Source of the DNA: Gnetum montanum
Taxonomy: Eukaryota; Streptophyta; Gnetopsida; Gnetales; Gnetaceae
Assembly: GCA_015680685.1 (NCBI GenBank)
Contig: MNCI01013775.1
Location: 13,608-58,185 of the forward strand
DNA: 44,578 nt
Direction of reading: 5' to 3'
The notes under the pieces were generated by a model. That model was not told the DNA's origin, made no database searches, and saw nothing but the letters and a program-made list of their open reading frames with translations. Position numbers and translations under genes: made by a program. This document shows positions 10,181 to 19,955 of the stretch, in pieces. Position 1 is the first letter of the stretch. Every line of letters starts with the position of its first letter.

Positions 10181-10991
10181 GATGAGCAGCAAGGTATCCC
10201 TATGCTCAACCATATGAATATGAGTGTTACGCATGATCCGGTTGAACTCTAAGGACTAAGTGCTTATGCACCTTCATAGAACAAGAATGGGTTAGGCAAT
10301 CGTTAAGTATGGCACAATTGTATGGTTAAGTAAACTTGAGGTATATGATTTTTATGCTTTTTATGTTTTATGTCCTAGTGCTAAAAATAGAGAAATGAAA
10401 TAATTAAATAACTAATTTAATTTAACTAATCAACTAGGCTCTAACTAGTCCTAACACCAGCATCCGTTCCCACTCTTCATACACATCCTAAACCAATGTA
10501 ACACTACTGGGATTACCAAATGCTAGTCATTACTAGTTTACCAAGTGTTCCATGTATGCTCAAAGTGGTCATGCGGAGTGTGCTTACTGTTGAAAATTAA
10601 CAAATCAATAAAAACAACCAATTACTAATGAAAGCATCAAATAATTGTAAATAACATTAAATGCAATAAATAAGCTATTTTGAATGTTGCAAGGTTTATC
10701 ACAAAGTTCATCTTTATTTCTGGACACAGGTGTGCTTAGGTACACAATGCTCAAATAAGGATTTGTTCACTTTATGACTCCTACTGTGGACACTTAGAAA
10801 TAATTCTAACTCTAGAAATGGAAAACTGCAAGAGTTCAGATAAGGGACTAAGGAAACTAATGCCCAAACCAAGTGCGCCTACCTCTTATTTATAGGAAAT
10901 GAGACAGGTTCCGATATCGGATGTCTGATATTGCTTGGCAGGCTCCAATATAGCAAACCCGATATTGTGGATCCGATATCGTGGTTCATCA
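10181..10991 (-). repeat. Gypsy LTR shared by two tandem elements
   Basis: About 811 bp, bounded on the plus strand by TGATGA and TCATCA, a six-base terminal inverted repeat. It aligns over its length with the LTR at 17322-18167 but with strong divergence. It serves as 5' LTR of gypsy-L (PBS and gag to its left) and 3' LTR of gypsy-R (integrase to its right). On the minus strand a TATA box lies at about 10891-10899, with GATATC-type palindromes just upstream of it. No clear polypurine tract is visible on the gypsy-R side. Confidence 0.82.
10890..10980 (-). promoter_or_regulatory. LTR promoter with TATA box and repeated GATAT palindromes
   Basis: Read on the minus strand, CCTATAAATA forms a TATA box (about 10891-10900). 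Between it and the LTR start lie several copies of a CCGATATCGG-like palindrome or its half-sites at about 10911-10980. The right-hand LTR has the same arrangement at 18050-18145. Conserved spacing in two otherwise diverged LTRs suggests enhancer sites for the retrotransposon promoter. The factor that would bind is not known. Confidence 0.5.
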
Positions 10992-11250
10992 ATTAGTAAT
11001 CAAATAACATTATAGTATAAGCCACCATCAAGCAACTATAATTGCATTATGTCTTGTTCACAAGAAAGGAAAAACAAGACAACAAAAACACAAGAAAAAC
11101 ATTTAAAAAATTTAAACCAAATAAAGTAAAATATAGAAGACATTGTTAAATATGTAAGAAAGACAAAAGTGTACTGACAACGTTGTAAAACAAAAAATGA
11201 TGTAAAAACAACAAAACAAAGTGTAAAAACTGAGAAGCCACTTTGTATTG
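10992..11250. other. Gypsy-R noncoding segment between integrase and 3' LTR
   Basis: AT-rich and rich in AAACAAAA-type runs. It is similar to 41100-41420 beside gypsy-3, which confirms that it belongs to the element. No gene or clear polypurine tract is seen. Confidence 0.6.
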
Positions 11251-12330
11251 TTAGAATGGATGGTTGTCTTTCCCATGACTAAGTTGGAAGGAGGTGATCT
11301 GAAATACTAAGTGTTCTTGTCCATCTAAGGAGGTTTTGTGGTCATTGTCTTTCTTAGGTTTATGGAAAGGTTTGATTTGTTGTATGTTGACCAAAAATTT
11401 CTTATTTGGGCATTCAGGTTTGTATATCAACATGGCCATAGAAGAAAAGGTTTCATAGAGGATGTAAGGCCCTTCCCAAAATGTTTGGAACTTAGTTCTT
11501 TGTGGCACATATGTGGGTTTCCAGTAAAGGACCTTGTCTGCTAGTTGAAATTTTACTTTCTTTATTTTGAGGTCATGGCATTGCTTGTTGAATGCTGTGT
11601 GCAACTCTTTAAATGACAAAGCTACCAATCAGTTCTCGTCTAGCACGTTGACATTTATTAGTCTTTCTTTTTGTGCTAGACATAGGTCAAGGTCAAGGTC
11701 ACAAGCTATTGAAAGGATATAGAGCTCAGACTGAATAGGAAGAGTTGGTAGTTTTCTATACACCAACTCATAGGGAAAATAACCTATAGGGAGTTTCCAA
11801 GTAAAGCAATAGGTCCAAAGGGCATCATTGAGTTTCGTGCTCCAGTCTCTCCAATATTTACTAACTATTTTTGTTAAGATCTTAGTGATTTTCCTATTTG
11901 TAACCTTAGCTTGACTATTTGCTTGGGGGTGGTAGGGTGTTAATTTATGTTCAATGCCCAAGCATTACATGAGCTTTTGAAAGGTAGTGCCTATCAAGTG
12001 AGTACCATTGTTAGAAATAAATGCATGTGACATACCAAACATATTTACAACATTTTTTTGTACAAACTGAGTAGCTGTAGAAGATGTATAGTCTATGATG
12101 GCTGCTACTTCTGTGCATTTCATACAATAGTCAACAACAACTATCATGTATACCTTTCCATTTCAAATGGATGTGATGGGATCCATGAAGTCAATTCCCC
12201 AAATATTAAAGGATTCTAGTGATTAGATCCACTAATGAGATCCCTTCATATGAGTAGTCATCCCACCATCATGTTGGCAACATTCACAAGAGAGAATGAA
12301 TTAGTGATCATCCCTAAAGAGTGTTGACCA
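11251..12330 (-). pseudogene. Gypsy-R integrase, degenerate
   Basis: The integrase zinc-finger end (SCECCQHDGG, near 12290) is followed by the core GIDFMDPITS with the first catalytic Asp. The second acidic motif reads ISNNGTHL (Asn codon 12010-12012, Asp expected). The third reads HPQANSQAKVTNR (Lys codon 11905-11907, Glu expected). Two of three catalytic residues are therefore lost. The C-terminal part includes LADKVLYWKP and WEGPYILYE, typical of the gypsy integrase tail, and ends in SFQLSHGKDNHPF at 11251. A stop near 11962 and a break near 11629 divide the frame. Confidence 0.9.
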
Positions 12331-13075
12331 ATAATACCTTGCCATCAAGATCTTAATGGTTGTGTGTCTCCCAACATAGTGACCCCCATAAGGACCCTTA
12401 TGAGCATCTTGGAGAATGCGTAGTTAATTAACATCAAGTACACACCAATGAACTAGGCCATCGGCACACACCTTGTAATAGTATTCATTGATCTCCATGA
12501 AGTGTTTCACCTGGTGAAGAAACTTCTATTTTTTCTTGTGTTCCAACTCTTGTGGCATCTCCTAAGTAAAAATATAGGTAAGAATGTCATCATACCAATT
12601 AGGCTCATTGGGCATTGCTTAGTTATAGCACTAGCAAAGAGGAGTTCATCAAGGAATTGATCAAAAAGTGGGTTGTCCTCCTCTTTGTTATCCTAGCTTA
12701 ATCAAGACGAGTGATTAGCAACCACATTCTTGATTCCCTTTCGATCTACCATCATAAGATTCAATTCCTACAAGATCACAAGCCACAATATGATATGGGG
12801 GTTCACTATTGGTTTATTCATGAGGAAGCAAATTCCATTGTGGTTTGTGTGCATAAGCACCTTGTATCCAATCAAATAGTGCTTAAATTTCTCCAAGGAA
12901 AACACCAGTGCCATCAATTCTTTCTCTATTGTGGTGTAATTAAGCTATGCACCCACAATCTTTTGACTTGTGTAGTGGATGTAGTAATTCCACCTCAATC
13001 CTTGCTTATGATATTCTATGCTCTAAGAAAATGCCCTTCTAGACCATTAGATGGTTCTTCTACTAGTTGAGCTAA
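12331..13075 (-). pseudogene. Gypsy-R RNase H and connection region, heavily degraded
   Basis: Fragments in several frames match gypsy RNase H to integrase wording, such as NLMMVDRKGIKNVVANH (about 12710-12770) and YYKVCADGLVHWCV (about 12440-12490). Stops are dense and no catalytic residue can be assigned with confidence. The position between RT and integrase, and the similarity to 42440-43060 of gypsy-3, support the call. Confidence 0.7.
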
Positions 13076-14019
13076 AGGTTTGTTTCCACACACCTTTTTA
13101 GCACTTGCTCAAGATGGTCCAGTGCTTTCTCAAATGTAGCCACATAGGTGGAGAAGTCATCCATGAATACTTCCACCCTGCTACCAATCTGTTATTGAAA
13201 GATGCTCAAAAAAAGGTGTTTGAAGGTTGCATGGACATTGCATAGACCAAATGGCATCTTTTTGTATGCAAAAGTCACTCGAGAAATTGTGAATGTAGTT
13301 TTGGCCTGATCCTCGACTACAATCTGGATTTGGTTATAGCTGCTATAACTATCTAGAAAGCTATAAAACCAATGTCCACAGATGGTGTCCAACACCTAAT
13401 CCACAAATGCCAATAGAAAATTATCTTTGTAGGTCAACATATTCAACAACCTAAAGTCAATATAGATCCTCCACTTGCCACCTTTCTTTATCACTATCAC
13501 CAATGGGCTAACCCACTCGCTATCTTCAATGGGATAGATGAACCATGCCTTGAGAAGTTGTTTAATCTCCTCCTTGACAATTTGCTTGAGTTTGGGATTT
13601 AACCATTACTACAATTGCCTCTTTGGCTTTATGAAAGGATCTATATATATGCGATGCTAGTATATCCTAGGATCAATCCTAGTGAGTTCAAGATGTAACC
13701 AAGAAAAGGTTATTGGCCATTTGTTGATCACCTTCAATAGCTTCTCTTTTTTTTCAAGAGCAATGTTGGCATTAATTATGACCAACTTTCCATTATTTAG
13801 AAAATCATATTCCATGCTAGGAAGTAGAGTTTTTAACTTTAGGGGCTCTTGTTTAAAGCTCTCAAGAATTTCCAACTCTCCCCAATAAGTGTCATTAGGT
13901 TCATCAAAGAGTTGGCAATGAACTCGCTCCAGTTCATCCATGCCTTCAACATATGCACTTGTCAAGCTCTTAGTTGGTTCCATGCAAAGTATTGAGTTGT
14001 TATCAGGATCAGCTATCAA
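13076..14019 (-). pseudogene. Gypsy-R reverse transcriptase, degenerate
   Basis: Read on the minus strand it begins with YWGELEILESFKQEPLKLKT (about 13830-13890) and continues with INKWPITFSWLHLELTRIDP, the region just before the gypsy RT. RT blocks follow: FYSFLDSYSSYNQIQI (FLDGYSGYNQI is usual, holding the first catalytic Asp) and KMPFGLCNVHATF, both in 13192-13395. The YVDD/FMDD-type box lies near 13165 as VEVFMDDFS. Stops and shifts separate these blocks. Gypsy-3 (43070-44128) carries the same domain order. Confidence 0.87.
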
Positions 14020-14133
14020 CCACTATATGCCTTCTTATTTTGTGGCTATTTCGTACAAGAACCTTTGAATTTTAGACACATCTACACATTGTTTGCATGC
14101 TATGATGGATGTAACTTTTATGAACCATAGTTT

Positions 14134-14670
14134 CTACACATAGTTGCACCATGTATCATTGTATGCAGTGCATGGAAATCTCTTCTTCTCTATCTTCCTA
14201 AATGCATTTTCCTTGGAAATATCCAAGGAGAGGTCTTTGATTCCCAATCGTGCATCAATGGTGCTCAACCAAGCCCTTCCCATGATGATTGGGAAGTCCC
14301 CCTTGTAGTTATTAACATGGATCACTAGGAAGTCGGTAGGATAGGACCACCCATAAAAAATGATCATAATATCCTCCATTAGCCCCAAATGAATAGTGTT
14401 AGACTAATCTGCCAACTAAGGACAAATGTTGCTCTTCTTGAGTGGAGGTAGGCTCCAAGTTATATACATCTCATGAAAAATCAAATTTACACCAGAACCT
14501 AAATCCAAAAGAAGGTTGCAAGGCTCATTCCTAAAGATTTGTAGGTAAATAAGGGGACTTCCAAGATCAATTCTTTTCCTAGGAAGGTAACTAACCTTAA
14601 TCCAAAAGGTTACCGCATGGGTCAACATGATAGTATGCACTTTGGGAGGTGTTTGGTTTGAAGGGGACAC
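14134..14670 (-). pseudogene. Gypsy-R aspartic protease, degenerate
   Basis: The catalytic motif reads LLLDLGSGVNL (about 14475-14510), where DLGA-V or DTGA is usual. The downstream half has FPIIMGRAWLSTIDA (about 14250-14300), the conserved flap-distal block of plant gypsy proteases (usually LGRPFL/W-LAT..A). The two halves are separated by stops near 14405. It lies between gag and RT, as expected. Non-functional. Confidence 0.85.
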
Positions 14671-15205
14671 AAAGGATGTAAATGTAGAGGATGAGGGAGA
14701 ATCAAGGCTATCACCTAAGTATGTCTATGAGGGCTTTGTAGGATTGTTGGTTCAAAACAATGGCCTTTTTTAGGATTTTGTTTCCAAACCACTTTGTTGA
14801 ACTGGTTGTAAGTTAATAGCCTATGTGGTGTTACGTTGATGCAACTAGGTTGGAATTTCACCCTACATTGATGGAGTAGGTGGTCACTGAGTTGAGGGAA
14901 AAGGGATATGTATAGAAGGATGAGAAGGGTAGTGAGAAAATGGGTATTCCCTTCTTGGAGATTGAGCTTTATAGTATTCAAGAGGGTAGTAGTAATGTTG
15001 GAATGAAGTATGATTGGAAGAGACATGTGGAGAAATGGGTTGTTGAACATAGTACCCATATGGATCAAGCTATCTGGAAGGGTACTACTGCCTTGGTAAT
15101 GGCATCCCCCATGATTGTGGTTGCTACCACTAATGGTACTACTCATAAGATTATCGTGGAGCTCCACTTAGATAGCAGGCTTCTTGTTGGTGAAACTGCT
15201 TGGGG
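14671..15205 (-). other. Gypsy-R gag tail and gag-protease linker, P/Y/H-rich
   Basis: In one minus-strand frame this region has many Pro, Tyr, His and Ser residues (PYGYYVQQPISPHVSS, SHYPSHPSIHIPFPST), a low-complexity linker common between gag and protease in plant gypsy elements. Longer open readings in other frames here are chance. Stops are present. Confidence 0.55.
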
Positions 15206-17160
15206 TTGCCTTGAGGATAAGGAAACCTTTTGGGTGGTTACCTTCTAACCAATCTAGGATTAAGAGCATATACCTAAGACTCCTGCAAGAGTGACACAAT
15301 GGTGCAACATCCCTTAGGATGTTTATAGTGGTAGATGTCACACCCACCATTATCATCTAATTCAAAGTCCATAATCTCCTCTAGTGTAGCAACCTTTCCC
15401 TTACCCCTTTGGTGGGTATGTTCAGCCTCCTTCCTTCTCCTATGATCATGATCACTACTTTGCTCTTTGGATTCCTTTGCTATTATCAAGGCAGTTTGGA
15501 ACTTTTCATTCAAAGAGTCGCACATTTTATCTACCATGGCCAAAATTTTAGAAATAGATTTTTGAATTGACAAGATCTTTCGCTACACCACCTCATCAAG
15601 TGGTGCCTCCTCCTCATTGTCATAGAAATGAACCTTCTTTTATGGATGGAAGGATCCCAATTATAATCCTCCACACTTTTTCTTTTTCTCAACTCTCCTT
15701 CTTCTTTGGCAACCTACTCAATTAGCCTTTGGATCTAATGAACCCTTAATTCTGAGAGTCTCCCTTGGGCATAAACTTAAAGAGTTCATCATGTTTTTGT
15801 TCAAAGCCCATCTATGATATGATGAAGCTACTCCCTTTAAGAATAACCATGGCTAGGACATTAGTGCAAGAGAGAATAGTACCTGGCCATGGCTACATCT
15901 AAGGGTTCATATATTCCCTGTTTCCAACCTTGGATCTACTTTCTCAAGTTGGACACTTAGGAGTATGTTTGATACTTGTCATTGAAGAGCTTAAGCATCG
16001 TACTCCATCTACAGATTGATTTTAGCTCTAAAGACCAATACCAACTTTTAGCTTCTTTGATGAGCATCCTTGGAAACATCTTTCATTTTTCCCATTCGTT
16101 CTTCATGTTCTATAAGGCACACGCATCATGAAGGCTTGAAGATGGTTCTTAGAATATCTGAGTTGTATCCCCCTTCAAACTTATGGATATTATTCCTATA
16201 CAATCACTTAATTCTATTATCTTTCACATGCCTTGTTGGAATTCTCACTACCTTTGCAATATTTAGCATGTTCCTCATTGTAAGAAAAATATCATCATGG
16301 CCATAGCCTCTGTGATGGCCATGATGCCCATGATGTCCTCTACTATCCCTATAGTGTTGGACCTCCCTTGATTGCCCATACCCCTAGTCTCAACTAGTTC
16401 GATAGACCCTATGATCATTTCTATCCTGCCAGTCAGCTCCATCACAGTCACGTCCTTTGTGGCTTCGGTTGAACCTAGAGGAGAAAGAAGAGGATGATGA
16501 AGGTGAAGAGAAAGGAGGACTAGCACCACCATAGTGCCTGCCACCCCCTCCTCTATGGTCATGGCCATGATCATCATCATGATACTTATCCTTGTCCCTA
16601 CCATGACTCCCACCTTTGGATCCCCCATGATCATGGAACCCATTCTTTCTTGAACCAAGATTATTTATAGTGGACTATAAATTTTGGTTTAAGCCCCCTT
16701 CATTAGAACCAAGGGGAGGAGAGTCAATAAATTGAGAACCGCCAAAGAAGGGATCCTCATTATCTTTTTGGCCTAGTAGGAACAAGGGATTATTGAATTG
16801 TTTCCCCTTCAAAGCTTCATAGCGTCTCTCTTTTGCATTATGCCTTAAGGGGATGGTAATCCTAATAGTCATGATCCTATGTAACGTATTTAGCATTGAG
16901 CCCCTAGATGCCCACCCTGATAAGAGTTTGGTGCAACATGGTAGGAATTGATTAATTAGGTGGCAACACAATGTTACCCTCCATATCCCTCCACTACAAC
17001 TATTCATCCTAATGTAGGATGAAGGTGAAGTGTGGCACATACTCATCAAGATGAGTAGATACCACTATGCATTGTTGGGGCACTAGAAAATTTGATCATT
17101 CATTCCTTTGTCGATTAGATGTATGCTCAAACCTCGATGGAGAATCATCCTTGTGAGAAG
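15206..17160 (-). pseudogene. Gypsy-R gag, degenerate
   Basis: The gag polyprotein that would form the particle. The start region (about 17160-16680) includes PPLGSNEGG. It is followed by a Gly/His/Asp/Arg-rich stretch (KDKYHDDDHGHDHRGGGG, about 16540-16600) and a Ser/Pro run. The retrotransposon gag core follows: FEGGYNSDI and MGKMKDVSKDA are visible around 16190-16050. The C-terminal part (15573-15274) contains a charged coiled segment and CDIYHYKHPKGCC, perhaps an atypical metal-binding knuckle. Frame breaks and stops are common. It aligns with the gypsy-L gag at 8071-10160. Confidence 0.82.
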
Positions 17161-17301
17161 AAGACATTTTAAATTGAAAGAAAATACCAGTGTGCTTTTA
17201 CAATGATTATTATTATTTTGAATGATTACGACTTTAAGGTTCCTTACAATGATTTTGAATAACTTTCACTAAGTCCTAAATAGCACACATAGCTGACTAA
17301 A

Positions 17302-17321
17302 GTCCCTAGCAACGATGCTAA
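17302..17321 (-). other. Gypsy-R primer-binding site (tRNA-Asp type)
   Basis: The minus strand reads TTAGCATCGTTGCTAGGGAC beside the LTR, at the same place as the PBS of gypsy-L. It is a decayed version of the tRNA-Asp site, again with mainly C-to-T and G-to-A changes. Confidence 0.78.
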
Positions 17322-18167
17322 TGATGAGCAACAAGTATACCCTACGCCCAATCATACAAATCACTAACCTAGTGATCCAATTGAATTTTGTAGACTTTAG
17401 CTCTTTAAGTACACCAGTTTCTAGGAGGTGAACCTAACCATTGCAATCATTGCTTCTTAATTCCACTTGTGAATTGCAAGTGTATGGCTAGGTGTAACTG
17501 AGTTATATGATTTTTATCATTTTATCTTTTATGGTTTAATCACCAAAGTGTTGGAAACAAAGTAAATTTAATGTGTAATTAATCTAATTAATCTAGTAAC
17601 TAACTAACACTTAATAAATCCTAACATAGGCATCCATTCCCACTTTTTGTACACATCCTGAACACGTTATAGTGCCACTAGGTTACCGAGCATTAAGTGC
17701 TAATGGGGTTACCAAGCGTTAAACATATGCTTGAAGTGGTCATGCTTATGTTTGCTATTTAGCCGATATAAATTGCTTACTTAAAATTCATTAAAGTAGA
17801 TTGCATGAATATTAATGCATGAATAAAGCATTAATCTATTCCAAGTGTTGCAAGGTTTGATCAAAAAATCTTCTCTTTATTGCCAATCACATTGTCGTGC
17901 TCAGGTACATCAATGCTCGAATAAAAATTTGTATACTTCTTTGACTCCTACTGCAGGCACTCGAAAAATATTCTAGCTCTCGAAACAAAAAACTACAAGA
18001 GCTTTGCTACAAGAAATGGAATGGATGAATCATGTGTCCAAGTGTTGTATTTATAGGTTAGCATGCATCCCACGATATCAGATATCTGATAATGCATCAT
18101 GAGATTTGATATTAGGGCTCCAATATTGGGGATCTGATATTGGGGCCTAACAAAATATGATTCATCA
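17322..18167 (-). repeat. Gypsy-R 5' LTR
   Basis: About 846 bp, with TGATGA and TCATCA ends on the plus strand. It aligns throughout with 10181-10991 but differs at many positions and small indels, so the insertion is old. Promoter features on the minus strand are a TATA box near 18046-18055 and GATATC-type palindromes at 18070-18145. The base after TCATCA is where laccase intron 5 similarity begins. ATTAC there (GTTAC in the intact gene) could be the target-site duplication. Confidence 0.83.
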
Positions 18168-19202
18168 ATTACACTCAACTTGACATATAACAAGAGCTTA
18201 GAATTGGTCCAACCCACATTCAATTAGGAAAAGCTATGTTACCCAAGGAAAAGGTTTGCATTTAGGATGTCCTAAGGATGTGTATATCTCCTAGAACATG
18301 TTCGGGTGCAAGTGGGACATGGTGCATAATTAGAATATTCTAAAACTTAATCTATGTACCATCTACAACTATTTTTTTTCTTTCAAAATGCATTGTCATC
18401 CAAATTGAAAAAAAAAACTTAAAAGATATCTCAAACATCATAATCTACAACAAATTTATCTATAATCTTTAGTGCTCTAAAAGATAATTCAACATAGATA
18501 AATGTATTCCTGATCAAATCCCCACAACATTCCTAAAAAGCCATGTCCTCCCCAAACATATTGGAAGACACATCCCCACCCCACATCCTTGCATCCTAAT
18601 GACTTGTAAAACATTGAGGAAAAGGCTTACCCTTTGTCATGCAAGCTATACCAATCTTTGTACAAGGAATAAAGTCCTCATTGCTTGACCAAGCCATTAC
18701 TTTATCCATTGTAGAGGTCATTACCTAAAGGCTCAATGCCTGTCTCCAAAGTAAATGAACAAAAGCTTTACCTCTTTTCGTGCAATCAAGGTCTTCAACC
18801 CCAAGCACCTCAAAGCAATCCTTCCAACCAAATAAACAAGAACCTTAACATAGTTTCAAAGTGGCTTTGTCATCATTATATGGTCTTGATCAAAGAACTC
18901 ATGATGTGTCATTGTTTTGATCATTTTTGCAGGGGTTTGGCTACTACATTGTCATTTGGATTTAGATGTGTTGATGGGGCTTTCCATGGTCTTGATCATG
19001 GAGGGTGGTCGTGAGATCGAGCCACCAACACCAGATTTTCCCAAGTGCTAGGATTAGTTGTGAAACTTTTCATCATTTCATATAAGGAATTGCTTTGCCC
19101 TTTCTCAACTCTCCAACAATATCAACATGCGCTTGTTGTGAAAAATTTGTTTCATCCATTTCTCTAATTATTTGAGTTTCCACTAGTTTTCTGTGAAGTG
19201 TA

Positions 19203-19602
19203 CACGATGTTCCCAAAAGTATCTTCATTGTGACTTAACTATTATGCATGGCCATTGTACTAACTCATGCATCTTGGATGACCATCATTAGCCATGCTTA
19301 CATGTCCCTGGGTCCCACCCATGCATGTCAAATGACATGCAAGGGTGGGACCCGGGAACACTTATTTAAATAAAATAAAAACAAATTTCATTCTTATCCA
19401 GCTAAATAGTATAATGGTATGCATTTCAAATCTTAAACAAAGGTTAAGTGTTCAAGTTTCTTTTTCACTTTTAAACTATTGAGCTAAAGATCTACTTTAA
19501 ATTTTTCAACAACCCAAGCTTTAATGAGAGATAATGACACATACATGATACATACTACCATGCATGGTGGTTAAGGCATGATGGAGACACTTCCGAGTGT
19601 TT
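19203..19602. mobile_element. MITE-like foldback insertion
   Basis: About 400 bp present in the pseudogene 3' flank but absent from the same place in the intact copy (about 27434). The ends form gapped terminal inverted repeats: AAGTATCTTCATTGTGACTT on the left, and on the right (reverse complement) AAGTGTCTCCATCATGCCTT, both followed by a shared ATGCATGG block. There is no coding capacity. A possible target duplication is AAGTGTAC/GAGTGTTT, but it is not clean. A nested 58-bp hairpin lies inside. The family is not assigned. Confidence 0.65.
19303..19360. repeat. Near-perfect 28-bp inverted repeat with 2-nt loop
   Basis: The arms are 19303-19330 and 19333-19360. They match at 25 of 28 positions and are separated by AA. 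The core is GGGTCCCACCC/GGGTGGGACCC, GC-rich in an AT-rich setting. It would extrude a strong cruciform or RNA hairpin in the middle of the MITE-like insertion. Confidence 0.85.
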
Positions 19603-19955
19603 CCCCTCAATAGCTATGACAACGCTGGGTTTGAATTGATTATTTGAATATGTTTCATTTTAATTTCACCTTTTGAAGTTCAACCATTTTAATCTTATTT
19701 TCAAGCCTTTTAATCATAAATTTAGTCATAATTAATTATGCATAAGTAGCATTGTTTGTTGTGGGCCACACTCCCTCCTATGTGTCAACTTACTAAGATT
19801 TCTCTTTCTTGCGAGTCTCATCAATGATTTATATTCTTTCATATGATTGAGAAGTGCTCTCTCTACTATTCAAATTTTGAACCTAAAGTAGTTCTTCACT
19901 TAAAAGGGTAAATTTGAGCTATACCCTTTAGCAGGGCAAAATTTAGCAACAAGTT

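Larger units (their letters stand above)
10992..17301 (-). mobile_element. Gypsy-R: Ty3/gypsy retrotransposon internal region
   Basis: A complete but decayed gypsy element read right to left: PBS, gag, protease, RT, RNase H, integrase. Integrase after RNase H defines Ty3/gypsy. The flanking LTRs (10181-10991 and 17322-18167) share the TGATGA/TCATCA ends. Stops and shifts are spread over all domains. The tRNA-Asp PBS and the long low-complexity gag tail suggest an Athila/Tat-like lineage, but this rests on the PBS only. It lies inside intron 5 of the laccase pseudogene, which resumes at its right edge. Confidence 0.92.
18168..19955 (+). pseudogene. Laccase pseudogene, right fragment (intron 5, last exon, 3' flank)
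   Basis: It is collinear with 26397-27770 of the intact laccase. The last exon is at 18933-19051, the same 119-nt length as the intact exon, with its AG acceptor and TAG stop. It would code for [17 protein letters not shown]..., where the third His of HCHxxxH is Asp (His538 in the intact protein), so a type 1 copper ligand is lost. A MITE-like insertion splits the 3' flank at 19203-19602. Exons 1-4 and most of exon 5 are missing, so this is a relic of an upstream tandem copy. Confidence 0.92.

Noticed and set aside
14940-15248. 102-codon plus-strand open reading in gypsy-R
   Set aside because: Antisense to the P/Y/H-rich gag tail; no motif.
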